Below are positions 26,312-33,955 of a stretch of DNA of 64,000 nucleotides, in pieces. Each line of letters opens with the position of its first letter. Position 1 is the stretch's first letter. The stretch is from G963663315 sp965231905 (lineage in GTDB: Bacteria > Pseudomonadota > Gammaproteobacteria > Arenicellales > Poriferihabitantaceae): positions 1,521,468 to 1,585,467 of the forward strand of contig CBDDOO010000002.1 of the NCBI GenBank assembly GCA_965231905.1, given 5' to 3'. A program made the position numbers and the translations under genes. The notes under the pieces are model-generated. The model saw only the letters and a program-made list of their open reading frames with translations. It did no database searches and had not been told where the DNA came from.

Positions 26312-27595
26312 ATGATGACAACCAAAACACAACTTGCCAATCGGAGGAAATTTCTTCAAACAGCAATAGCGGGGGCTGCGACTGTTACGACTGCAAGTCT
26401 CCTGCCTGTTCGCGCTTTTGCGCAGAACAAAACACTGACCGTGGGCATGAATATCCCGATGACGGGTGATTATGCGCCGTGGGGACTGCCCGGACTGTAT
26501 GGCTGCGAAATTATTGCCAACAATATCAACTCTTCCGGCGGCGTCACCATTGGCGGCGAAACCTGGAACATCAACATTGCATCCTATGATCACGGCTACG
26601 ATACTGAAAAGGCCGTACAGGGATTCAAGAAACTGGTCAATGAAGACGATGCCAAAATGGTGATGATGCTGGGCGGATCCACGGTCGCTGCCGTGTTGCC
26701 GTGGGCAACGCGCAAAAAAGCGCTGACTACAACTCTCCTGCCGAGTGATATTACCCCGGATTCAAAATACCTGGTGGCGACCTGCGAGTCCCACCCGTTG
26801 TACAACGTGACCGGGGTTGAATGGCTGGCGAAAAACTATCCCGACGCCAGGACCGCTTCGATCATCACCAACAACGACGTCGAATATGGCTTGCAGTCCG
26901 CCGCAACCTACAGCGCCGCTTTCGAAGTAGCGGGTATCGAGGTGATTGATACCAACCTGCACGGATTCGACATCACCGATTTTGCGCCTGTTGTCGGCTC
27001 CCTGCTTGCCGGGAATCCGGACATTATCTGTATGGCGACCAGCTTCTATGTCACACCGATCATGGAGCAATTATTCCATCAGGGCTATGAGGGATTGATC
27101 ATTTCCTGCACGCTGGATTACTACGAGGAAATTATCGCAAAGACAAGCGAGGAGTTTGTCAACGGTACGATCTACCAGTTCCCGGATTTCGATGATCCGA
27201 AATTACAGGAAGAGGGGGTGAACTTCCCGGATCCGGCAGGCTTTGACGCCGCGTTCAGAAAAGACCACCCGAACGACTGGTCCGCCGTTGCCTGGGAATA
27301 TCCTGCAATCCTGCTGAACTGGATCGAAGCCGCGAAGGCAGCCGGCAGTGTTGAAACCGAAGCGGTTGCCGCGACGATGCTCGGCAATAAACAGGATTTC
27401 GTGTTTGGCGGCGGTGACTGGTGGGGCAGCCAGTTATGGGGCCTTGACAATGCACTGGTTGGACGCTGGCCGGTGGTGAGAATCGTGGACGGCAAGGCGC
27501 GCATCCAGGAATACGGTGATGTGGCCGGCTGGCTCGCGAAAAACAAGGATGTGCTGGTCAAACACATGAAAGCGCTGGGATTGCGCACTGTCTGA
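26312..27595 (+). CDS. ABC transporter substrate-binding protein, branched-chain amino acid type (type I fold)
   Basis: Periplasmic binding protein of about 427 residues. The N-terminus NRRKFLQTAIAGAATVTTASLL is a twin-arginine signal, ending at AFAQ. The mature start LTVGMNIPMTGDYAPWG is the ligand-binding type I (LivJ/UrtA-like) opening. The ATG at 26312 is preceded by GGGGAA; the frame is open to 26255 without an RBS there. The adjacent permeases and ATPases make a complete HAAT-family importer. The ligand cannot be read: branched-chain amino acids, short amides and urea are all possible. A GC hairpin separates it from the permease genes. Confidence 0.9.
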   Translation: MMTTKTQLANRRKFLQTAIAGAATVTTASLLPVRAFAQNKTLTVGMNIPMTGDYAPWGLPGLYGCEIIANNINSSGGVTIGGETWNINIASYDHGYDTEKAVQGFKKLVNEDDAKMVMMLGGSTVAAVLPWATRKKALTTTLLPSDITPDSKYLVATCESHPLYNVTGVEWLAKNYPDARTASIITNNDVEYGLQSAATYSAAFEVAGIEVIDTNLHGFDITDFAPVVGSLLAGNPDIICMATSFYVTPIMEQLFHQGYEGLIISCTLDYYEEIIAKTSEEFVNGTIYQFPDFDDPKLQEEGVNFPDPAGFDAAFRKDHPNDWSAVAWEYPAILLNWIEAAKAAGSVETEAVAATMLGNKQDFVFGGGDWWGSQLWGLDNALVGRWPVVRIVDGKARIQEYGDVAGWLAKNKDVLVKHMKALGLRTV

Positions 27596-27610
27596 TCTTT
27601 AGCGAGAGTG

Positions 27611-27630
27611 GGGGAGGGGGGACCCTCCCC
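27611..27630 (+). promoter_or_regulatory. GC hairpin with GNRA-type tetraloop between binding-protein and permease genes
   Basis: GGGGAGGG (27611-27618) and CCCTCCCC (27623-27630) form a perfect 8-bp stem closed by the GGGA tetraloop. No T-run follows. Such hairpins after a binding-protein gene typically protect the upstream mRNA from 3' exonucleases or partly terminate, raising binding protein over membrane subunits. Role inferred from position. Confidence 0.6.
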
Positions 27631-27646
27631 GCGCAGGAGCGATAAT

Positions 27647-28516
27647 TTGGAACTGTTGTTGCAGTCCATCGTTTACGGCTTCATCCAAAGCGGTTTTTTC
27701 GCGCTGGCGGCGGTTGGACTTGTTTTGATATTCGGCGTGATGGGCGTGGTTAATTTCGCCCACGGCGAACTGGTTATGGTCGGAGCCTATACCGTCTGGT
27801 TACTGCATGCCCAGAATAATGTACCGTTCCTGCTGACTGTTGTTATCGCCATTATTCTGGTGTCGGCTATCGGTCTGGTCATGGAACGATTCCTGTTTCG
27901 CCCGATGCGTGACGATCCACTGGGCGGACTGATTTGTTCGATCGGAGCGCTGTTCATACTCCAGGTGATCGCGACCCTAGTGGGCGGCGACGGACCATCA
28001 AAACAGGTGCCTCCTCCCTTCGAAGGCACCATGACCCTGTTTGGTTTCCTGCACATACCGAACCAGCGCGTGTTCAGTATTGCGGTCTCCATAGCCGCAT
28101 TGACCCTGCTCTGGTATTTCCTGACACGGTCAAAACTGGGCTGGTCCCTGCGCGCTGTCTCTCAGGACCGGGAAGCCGCTGAACTGCAAGGTATCAACAG
28201 TAACCGTATTTCAATGATTGCGATTGGCGTCGGCGCCGCCATGGCGGGATTGGCGGGCGCCCTGTTGGCGCCATTAACCAACATCAATCCGCACATGGGG
28301 CACAACGTCATTATCACCGCATTCATCGTCACCATCGTGGGTGGGGTCGGCAGCTTGTCAGGCGCAGTCATCGCCTCGATATTTTATGCGTTGTTTCATA
28401 CGTTGGTCACCACTTACTTCAGTGGCACGATCGCCACGATCTCCGGCCTGCTCATCATGGTATTGATGTTGATTATCCGGCCTTCGGGAATCATGGGTCG
28501 GAGAGTCAGCGAATAG
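27647..28516 (+). CDS. livH: Branched-chain amino acid-type ABC transporter permease (LivH-like)
   Basis: Hydrophobic inner-membrane protein of 289 residues from a TTG at 27647 preceded by AGGAG; the frame is open to 27608 through the hairpin. The family landmarks QSIVYGFIQSGFFALAAVGLVLIFGVMGVVNFAHGE are at the N-terminus. The coupling loop LRAVSQDREAAELQGIN is near residue 185. It partners with LivM in the membrane. The substrate is as uncertain as for the binding protein. Confidence 0.93.
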   Translation: MELLLQSIVYGFIQSGFFALAAVGLVLIFGVMGVVNFAHGELVMVGAYTVWLLHAQNNVPFLLTVVIAIILVSAIGLVMERFLFRPMRDDPLGGLICSIGALFILQVIATLVGGDGPSKQVPPPFEGTMTLFGFLHIPNQRVFSIAVSIAALTLLWYFLTRSKLGWSLRAVSQDREAAELQGINSNRISMIAIGVGAAMAGLAGALLAPLTNINPHMGHNVIITAFIVTIVGGVGSLSGAVIASIFYALFHTLVTTYFSGTIATISGLLIMVLMLIIRPSGIMGRRVSE

Positions 28517-28517
28517 C

Positions 28518-29492
28518 ATGACCGCTGCCCGCTTCACATCATGGGGACCGGTTGCAGGAATACTGGTCATTCTGGTCATTCTGGTCATCCTGCCGCACTT
28601 CCTGAAATATCATCATCAGGATTTCATGATTTTTCTGGCGATCAACATTCTGGTGGTAGTCAGTTATCGACTGGTTACCCTGACCGGAGAATGGTCCCTG
28701 ATTCATGCCGTGATGATGGGGGTCGGCGCCTATTCCAGCGCTCTTGCGACTAAAAATCTGGGGCTTTCGTTCTGGCTTGGCCTGCCGATTGCAGGCATCA
28801 CCGCCGCAATGATTGCCGCGCTATTGTGTTTCTCTTTATTCCGTATGACCCGGTTTTACTTCCTGATCGGTTCGTTTGCCGCCGGAGAGGCCATTCGGCT
28901 TTTCTGGATTCACTTCATCAAACCCTTTGGCGGGACCGGGGGAATCAGCGGCATTCCGTCGCCTGAACTGATGAATATTGATTTCCTGGAGCCCATTCCG
29001 TATTTTTATTTGACACTGATTATTGTCTCCCTGTGTTTGTTGTTGCTGTATCGTATCGAAATATCCCGAATCGGCCTGACCCTGAATGCCGTTCACTGGA
29101 AAGCGCCCCTGGCAGAATCAGTGGGTATCAATACCTGGAACTATCGTTCTCTGGCCTTCATCATCGGTTCATTGTTCGTCGGCATCGCCGGGGCCCTCAA
29201 AGTCCACTATATCGGCACTGTAACGCCCAAGCAGTTTGATATCGGTTTTATGGTATTTATCCTGATCTGGGTTATCGTGGGTGGCTACAGAACCTTTTAT
29301 GGCGCCATCCTGGGCGTCGTTGTGTTATCTGTTCTGGATGAGGCGTTCCGGGAGTTTGATGAACTCCGCCCGGCAATATATGGCGGGTTGTTGATTGCTT
29401 CCATTCTGTTTCTGCCTGCCGGACTGGAAAGTCTGCCACAAAAAATCAGGGATATTTTCAGGCTGGAAAATCGACAATTCAGGAAATCCTGA
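28518..29492 (+). CDS. livM: Branched-chain amino acid-type ABC transporter permease (LivM-like)
   Basis: Inner-membrane permease of 324 residues. LVTLTGEWSLIHAVMMGVGAYSSAL is the LivM counterpart of the LivH opening, and FGGTGGISGIP and the coupling segment LNAVHWKAPLAESVGIN follow. One base separates it from the livH stop, and its stop overlaps livG by one base. The first membrane helix contains three 9-bp tandem repeats (28563-28589) coding a Leu-Val-Ile pattern. Confidence 0.93.
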   Translation: MTAARFTSWGPVAGILVILVILVILPHFLKYHHQDFMIFLAINILVVVSYRLVTLTGEWSLIHAVMMGVGAYSSALATKNLGLSFWLGLPIAGITAAMIAALLCFSLFRMTRFYFLIGSFAAGEAIRLFWIHFIKPFGGTGGISGIPSPELMNIDFLEPIPYFYLTLIIVSLCLLLLYRIEISRIGLTLNAVHWKAPLAESVGINTWNYRSLAFIIGSLFVGIAGALKVHYIGTVTPKQFDIGFMVFILIWVIVGGYRTFYGAILGVVVLSVLDEAFREFDELRPAIYGGLLIASILFLPAGLESLPQKIRDIFRLENRQFRKS

Positions 29493-30244
29493 TGCCACTC
29501 CTCGAGATCAGAAATCTGACGAAAAAATTCAGCGGTTTGACCGCGTTGAACAATGTCAGCTTTACGGTGGAGGCGAACCACATACATGGCCTCATTGGAC
29601 CCAATGGAGCTGGCAAAAGCACCCTGTTCAAGAACATTTCCGGATTTCATGTCCCGACTGAAGGTGATATCCTGTTCAACGGTGTCAGCGTAAAGGGGCG
29701 CAAGCCTCCGGACATTTCAAAACTGGGTATTGTGCGTACTTTTCAGGAAACTACCTTGTTTCAGGAACTCAGTGTTTTTGATAATGTCCTGGTCGGCGCC
29801 CACAACAATATGAGGGTCAACGTCGTTTCCGCCATACTGGGACTGGATCGGGACCAGCAGAACGAGGCCGCCCGGTCTGCAATGCAAATGCTTGATTTCA
29901 TGGGGCTTGTCGAACGCAAACATCAACTGGCGTCAGAACTGCCGCTGGGTTCCCAACGTACTCTGGCGATCGCCATCGCACTGGTGTCGAAACCTCGTCT
30001 GTTACTGATGGATGAACCCTTCGCCGGGATGAATCCGTCCGAGTCCAGTCGTATGATGGAGTTGACTCGCAAGGTACGTGAATCCGGTGTTACCATTGTA
30101 CTGGTCGAACACGACATGAAAGCCGTCATGGGGTTATGTGATCAACTTACAGTATTGAACTTTGGCTCCCTGCTGGCCCAGGGAACGCCGGAACAGGTAA
30201 GAAGCAACCCCGATGTCGTCAGCGCCTATCTTGGAAGCGGGTAA
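29492..30244 (+). CDS. livG: Branched-chain amino acid-type ABC transporter ATP-binding protein (LivG-like)
   Basis: ATPase of 250 residues. Walker A GPNGAGKST is near residue 36, the family-specific GIVRTFQETTLF near 78, the signature region LPLGSQRTLAIAIALVSKPRLLLMDEPFAGMNPSE around 145-175, and H-loop VEHDM near 200. The signature serine-glycine stretch reads PLGSQR rather than LSGGQ, as is common in LivG proteins. Works as a heterodimer with LivF. Confidence 0.93.
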   Translation: MPLLEIRNLTKKFSGLTALNNVSFTVEANHIHGLIGPNGAGKSTLFKNISGFHVPTEGDILFNGVSVKGRKPPDISKLGIVRTFQETTLFQELSVFDNVLVGAHNNMRVNVVSAILGLDRDQQNEAARSAMQMLDFMGLVERKHQLASELPLGSQRTLAIAIALVSKPRLLLMDEPFAGMNPSESSRMMELTRKVRESGVTIVLVEHDMKAVMGLCDQLTVLNFGSLLAQGTPEQVRSNPDVVSAYLGSG

Positions 30245-30250
30245 GGCTGG

Positions 30251-30958
30251 ATGAAATTGTCCATACAGGACCTGGAAGTCAAATACAATAATGTGACGGC
30301 GCTCAAAGGTATCAGTTTTGATGTCGATGATGGCGCATTCATTACCTTGATCGGGTCCAATGGCGCGGGGAAAAGCACCATGCTGCGAGCCATATCGGGT
30401 TTGGTTAAACCGCAAAGCGGGACGATCAGACTGGAAGGCGAACGGATTGATCGGACAAGTGTTGATACGATTGTACGCATGGGTGTTGCTCATGTTCCTG
30501 AGGGGCGCCGTATTTTCAAGGATTTAAGCGTTCTCGAAAATCTGCTTCTGGGCGCTTCTATTCATCGTGATAAATCCGGAATCAACAAGGAACTGGAAAA
30601 GGTGTTTTCGCGCTTCCCCCGGCTCGTTGAACGGAAAAACCAGCATGCCCGTACCCTGAGCGGAGGTGAACAGCAAATGCTGTCTATCGGCCGGGCGCTG
30701 ATGTCTAGGCCCCGGGTTTTGTTGCTGGATGAACCGTCACTGGGGCTGGCGCCCATTATCGTTCAGGAAATAGGTGAATTCCTGAGAGAAATCAATCAAC
30801 AGGGCGTGACCGTAATACTGGTCGAACAAAACGCTGATCTTGCCCTTAAACTGGCGGATTATGGTTACGTGCTTGAAACGGGTACAATTTCCCTGGAAGG
30901 GCCGGCATCTTTCCTCTCGGACAATGAACACGTTAAAAAGGCTTATCTTGGAATCTGA
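30251..30958 (+). CDS. livF: Branched-chain amino acid-type ABC transporter ATP-binding protein (LivF-like)
   Basis: ATPase of 235 residues. Walker A GSNGAGKST is near 36, the LivF-type GVAHVPEGRRIF near 79, LSGGEQQMLSIGRALM near 135 and Walker B VLLLDEPSLGLAP. It ends with VKKAYLG, the usual LivF terminus. It is the last gene of the importer operon. The cation transporter gene begins 75 bases later. Confidence 0.94.
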   Translation: MKLSIQDLEVKYNNVTALKGISFDVDDGAFITLIGSNGAGKSTMLRAISGLVKPQSGTIRLEGERIDRTSVDTIVRMGVAHVPEGRRIFKDLSVLENLLLGASIHRDKSGINKELEKVFSRFPRLVERKNQHARTLSGGEQQMLSIGRALMSRPRVLLLDEPSLGLAPIIVQEIGEFLREINQQGVTVILVEQNADLALKLADYGYVLETGTISLEGPASFLSDNEHVKKAYLGI

Positions 30959-31009
30959 CTCATCCGCAAACCGGGAAATCCGCTACATGAAACACTGCGC
31001 CACCCCGAA

Positions 31010-31028
31010 TACTGTAATCATTGCAGTA
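31010..31028. promoter_or_regulatory. 19-bp palindrome upstream of the cation efflux gene
   Basis: TACTGTAATCATTGCAGTA is palindromic at eight of nine base pairs around a central C. It ends six bases before the GTG start of the CDF transporter. It could be a regulator's operator (for example a metal sensor) or an RNA hairpin over the ribosome-binding site. The assignment is positional only. Confidence 0.4.
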
Positions 31029-31033
31029 AGAGA

Positions 31034-32017
31034 GTGTTGCATGAAAATGCAATCCGAACGTTGAAACCCAAGTCCAGCTCAAAATGGGTGGTCATTGCGG
31101 CCATGATCGGCAATGGTTTGATTGCGGTTACCAAAATAATCGCTTCCGCAATTACCGGCAGCTCCGCAATGTTGAGTGAAGCCGTGCATTCCATTGTCGA
31201 CACGGGCAATCAGGGCCTGCTGCTCTGGGGGATCAGGAGATCATCCAGACCCGCCGATGAACGCCATCCGTTTGGATACGGAATGGAGCTGTATTTCTGG
31301 ACTTTCGTGGTCGCGATCCTGATTTTTGCGATTGGAGCCGGGGTTTCACTCTATGAAGGATTCAGCAAATTCAATCATCCAAAGGAAGTAAAACATATCC
31401 ATATCAACTATATCGTTTTGGGATTTGCGATGATATTCGAAGGCTTCGCATGGAATATCGCATTCAGGGAGTTTCGCAAGAGAAAAGGCAAGCTCGGCTA
31501 CCTGAAAGCCATACAGGTCAGCAAGGACCCGACGGTTTTCACCGTATTATTTGAAGACAGCGCCGCAATGCTGGGATTGATTGCCGCTTTCGTTGGTCTG
31601 TTGTTGACACAATGGTCAGGCAACCCGGTCTATGACGCGGCGGCATCCATCGTGATTGGATTGATCCTGAGTTTCACGGCCATGTTGCTGGCGTACGAAA
31701 GCAAGGGGCTGCTGATTGGTGAAGCGGCCAGTCGTGAAGTGGTTTCCAGTATTCATGAAATTGTGAGCAAGAGGCCGGAGATTCTGAGTATCAATGAAAT
31801 CCTGACTATGCACATGGGGCCGGAAGACGTCCTTTTGAACATCAGCCTGGATTTTCATGACTACGACTATATCAGCGCGGGCGAGGTGGAGAAAACCATC
31901 ACACAACTGGAAATTCAAATCAAGAAAAAGCATCCTGAAATCGCTCGTATATTCATCGAAGCACAAAATCGGATCGCGCATTTGAAGAGTATTGAGAATG
32001 ATGATGACGCTCAATAG
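31034..32017 (+). CDS. Cation diffusion facilitator family transporter (ZnT9-like subgroup)
   Basis: Inner-membrane divalent-cation/proton antiporter of about 327 residues. The metal-binding helix reads SEAVHSIVDTGNQ (H and D four apart) near residue 50. RHPFGYGMELYFWTF follows, and the second site has FEDSAAMLGL, an ED pair seen in the ZnT9-like CDF branch. A cytosolic domain (TMHMGPEDVLLNISLDF) forms the C-terminus. The start is uncertain: GTG 31034 and TTG 31037 follow AAGAGAG, and TTG 31061 is possible. Probable substrates are Zn, Co or Mn; none is proven. Confidence 0.88.
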   Translation: MLHENAIRTLKPKSSSKWVVIAAMIGNGLIAVTKIIASAITGSSAMLSEAVHSIVDTGNQGLLLWGIRRSSRPADERHPFGYGMELYFWTFVVAILIFAIGAGVSLYEGFSKFNHPKEVKHIHINYIVLGFAMIFEGFAWNIAFREFRKRKGKLGYLKAIQVSKDPTVFTVLFEDSAAMLGLIAAFVGLLLTQWSGNPVYDAAASIVIGLILSFTAMLLAYESKGLLIGEAASREVVSSIHEIVSKRPEILSINEILTMHMGPEDVLLNISLDFHDYDYISAGEVEKTITQLEIQIKKKHPEIARIFIEAQNRIAHLKSIENDDDAQ

Positions 32018-32130
32018 CCGTTTCTCGATATGACTTGCAATAAAATTCATAAGATATTGTATTCATATCAATAAATTATTCTGAATGATTTTTGATTCCG
32101 ATATTGATCCGGTGTTTTTCTTGAAATAAT

Positions 32131-32164
32131 ATAACTTCGTATAATGTATGTTATGTAAAGTTGT
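32131..32164. other. loxP-like recombination site
   Basis: The site has a 13-bp arm ATAACTTCGTATA (32131-32143), an 8-bp spacer ATGTATGT (32144-32151) and a 13-bp arm TATGTAAAGTTGT (32152-32164). Compared with the remembered phage P1 loxP, the first 20 bases are identical and 29 of 34 agree overall: the left arm is perfect, the spacer differs by one base and the right arm matches at 9 of 13. A perfect TATAAT falls at 32140-32145 by construction. It lies in an AT-rich gap between the CDF transporter and the TauE gene. No tyrosine recombinase gene is present in the window. Either a natural Cre-type target or a remnant of a loxP-containing sequencing linker. Confidence 0.7.
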
Positions 32165-32238
32165 GTATCAACCTGGCATGATCTGTCCGGAATTGTCCGG
32201 ATCCGGAGACCGGCGCTGACTGTGGTCGGAATTTCATC

Positions 32239-33006
32239 ATGATCAGCCAGGTTCTTGCCGCGGTCGGGCTGTCCCCTCTCACACTGGGCTTCTGCCTGAT
32301 TTGTGTTTTCCTCGGCGGCTATCTTAAAGGGTTCACCGGCTTTGGCGCTTCGATGTTCTGGATGACCAGTCTTTCCCTGACGCTTCCCCCGCTCCAGCTT
32401 GTGCCGATGGTGTTGATGTTCGAGGTCGCATCCAGTATTTACCTGCTGCCCGGCATCTGGAAGAAGATTGACTGGCGTTCCATCGGTTTATTGCTTGTGG
32501 GAACCTGGATTGCAACTCCGGCCGGAATTTACGCGCTCACCGCATTACCGACCGCGCCGGTACGGATCGCATTGGCCCTAGTGGTCCTGCTCGCCGCCAT
32601 CATGATCCTGCGAGGCTTCTCTCTGGAGAAGGTCCCCGGCAAGACCGCCACGGTCGGGGTCGGTATGGCGGCAGGCGCGCTGAATGGCAGCATGGGCGTT
32701 GTTGGCCCGCCTGTCGTGCTTTTTTACTTCTCGTCACCGGTCGGCATGACTGTAGGCCGCGCCTCGGTCATCGCCTATTTCATCGGCACCGATAGCGTAG
32801 GCGCGCTCATGTTCGCGTCACAGGGACTGATCGACCCTGCGATCTACTGGCGAACTGCGCTGTTCCTGCCATTGCTTTTTCTGGGTTCGTCAATCGGAGC
32901 CGCGGGATTCCTGAAAACCGACCCGGACAAATTCAGGAAACTCTCACTGTACACCCTGCTGGTTTTATCGGTAATCCTGATGATCCGTGCCCTGCTCGGG
33001 GATTAG
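32239..33006 (+). CDS. TauE/SafE family membrane transporter
   Basis: Polytopic inner-membrane protein of 255 residues with the duplicated TauE/SafE pattern. The first half has GYLKGFTGFGASMFWM near residue 30; the second has GALNGSMGVVGPPVVLFYF near 150. The family exports sulfite, sulfoacetate and related organic anions, but members are diverse and the substrate is not readable. The ATG at 32239 is the first of the frame. It sits in the small cassette between the loxP-like site and vapBC. No sulfonate catabolism genes are nearby. Confidence 0.87.
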   Translation: MISQVLAAVGLSPLTLGFCLICVFLGGYLKGFTGFGASMFWMTSLSLTLPPLQLVPMVLMFEVASSIYLLPGIWKKIDWRSIGLLLVGTWIATPAGIYALTALPTAPVRIALALVVLLAAIMILRGFSLEKVPGKTATVGVGMAAGALNGSMGVVGPPVVLFYFSSPVGMTVGRASVIAYFIGTDSVGALMFASQGLIDPAIYWRTALFLPLLFLGSSIGAAGFLKTDPDKFRKLSLYTLLVLSVILMIRALLGD

Positions 33007-33143
33007 AGGCCCTATTCCGCAGCACTTCCAGAACGGTCCCTTCGGCGGCATGCGCCGGGAATCAATGTCACACTGACACTAGAAATGAAGGCGAATTATC
33101 CATTCGACGAAACCGCGGTAGAGGTTGGCGATGCAGTCTAATT

Positions 33144-33191
33144 CCTTACAATTTATCCTTACTTTAATGTAAGATATATCCTGACGTAAGG
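33144..33191. promoter_or_regulatory. Repeated CCTTAC/GTAAGG half-sites upstream of vapBC
   Basis: CCTTAC occurs at 33144 and 33157 and its inverse GTAAG(A/G) at 33169 and 33186, making nested inverted repeats 16-60 bases before vapB. AbrB-fold antitoxins usually repress their own operon through such palindromes, so this is a likely VapB operator. A GACGAGG Shine-Dalgarno lies at 33195-33201. Confidence 0.5.
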
Positions 33192-33206
33192 CAGACGAGG
33201 TAGATA

Positions 33207-33446
33207 ATGATTACCGCAACCATTACAAGCAAAGGCCAGATCACCATTCCGAAGAATATTCGGGATCATCTTGACCTGCATGCCGGCGACAAAATCAGTT
33301 TCATTGAAGATGAAGACGGCTCGATCAACCTGGTACCGGTCAAGAAACCACTAAGCGCTCTGAAAGGGTTAGTGCCCAAGCCTAAAACAGCGGTCAGTGT
33401 TGAAGACATGAATAACGCGATCAAGCACAAGGCAGGCCGCTTTTGA
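33207..33446 (+). CDS. vapB: VapB-type antitoxin (AbrB/MazE-like DNA-binding domain)
   Basis: A 79-residue protein. Residues 1-45 form a swapped-hairpin AbrB fold: TATITSKGQITIPKNIRDHLDLHAGDKISF. The C-terminal tail (KTAVSVEDMNNAIKHKAGRF) is the usual toxin-binding part. Its TGA overlaps the TTG start of the PIN-domain gene, so the pair is translationally coupled. It neutralises VapC and represses its own promoter in the family. Confidence 0.92.
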   Translation: MITATITSKGQITIPKNIRDHLDLHAGDKISFIEDEDGSINLVPVKKPLSALKGLVPKPKTAVSVEDMNNAIKHKAGRF

Positions 33447-33847
33447 TCGCACTCGACACCAATGTGCTGGTACGCTATCTGGTACAGGACGATCCGATAC
33501 AAGCAAAACTGGCCACCCGACTTATCGAAATCAACTGTACTGACGATGAACCCTGTTATATCGGACAGATCGTGTTGTGTGAACTCGCCTGGGTACTTGA
33601 AAGTAACTACGGACAAGATCGAAAACAAATAGCTCTTGTCATCAAGGAATTACTGCAGGTCGGCCAACTGGATGTCCAGCAACCCGAGGTCGTTTGGCGG
33701 GCGCTATCCGACTATAAAGACTCGAATGCCGATTTCCCCGACCACCTGCTTGCCCGAGTCAACCAATCAGCGGGCTGCGCTTGTACCATCACTTTCGACA
33801 AAAAAGCCGGCAAACAACCCACTTTCCAATTACTCACTGCTGGTTGA
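33443..33847 (+). CDS. vapC: VapC-type toxin (PIN-domain ribonuclease)
   Basis: A 134-residue PIN domain. The first acidic residue is in MIALDTNVLVRYLVQDD (Asp5), the second is Glu in VLCELAWVLES near residue 52, and C-terminal acids are in NADFPDHLLARV and TFDKKA. The family cleaves tRNA or rRNA. The TTG start at 33443 overlaps the vapB stop. Catalytic acids look intact, so the toxin is probably active. A short TauE-like fragment follows the stop. Confidence 0.92.
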   Translation: MIALDTNVLVRYLVQDDPIQAKLATRLIEINCTDDEPCYIGQIVLCELAWVLESNYGQDRKQIALVIKELLQVGQLDVQQPEVVWRALSDYKDSNADFPDHLLARVNQSAGCACTITFDKKAGKQPTFQLLTAG

Positions 33848-33852
33848 TCATG

Positions 33853-33880
33853 CTGGCCTTCTGCCTGAATTGTGTTTCTC
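33853..33880 (+). repeat. Short copy resembling the 5' part of the TauE gene
   Basis: Twenty-eight bases here match 32284-32311 of the TauE/SafE gene at 24 positions (23 of the first 25), in the same orientation. The match does not extend on either side. It lies six bases after the vapC stop. It may be a remnant of a second TauE gene or of the event that placed vapBC here. Confidence 0.45.
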
Positions 33881-33955
33881 AGTCGCATGGTCTCAAGTGT
33901 CGGTTAAACTAACATAAAAAGCGCTTCGAATTGATCATTATGACCAGTCTAACCC

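Noticed and set aside
32117..32145. Sigma-70 promoter overlapping the lox-like site
   Set aside because: TATAAT is perfect but is part of the loxP-like sequence itself, and no acceptable minus-35 box lies 16-18 bases upstream.
33085..33141. 18-codon frame between the TauE gene and vapB
   Set aside because: Too short, no ribosome-binding site and no similarity I can recognise.
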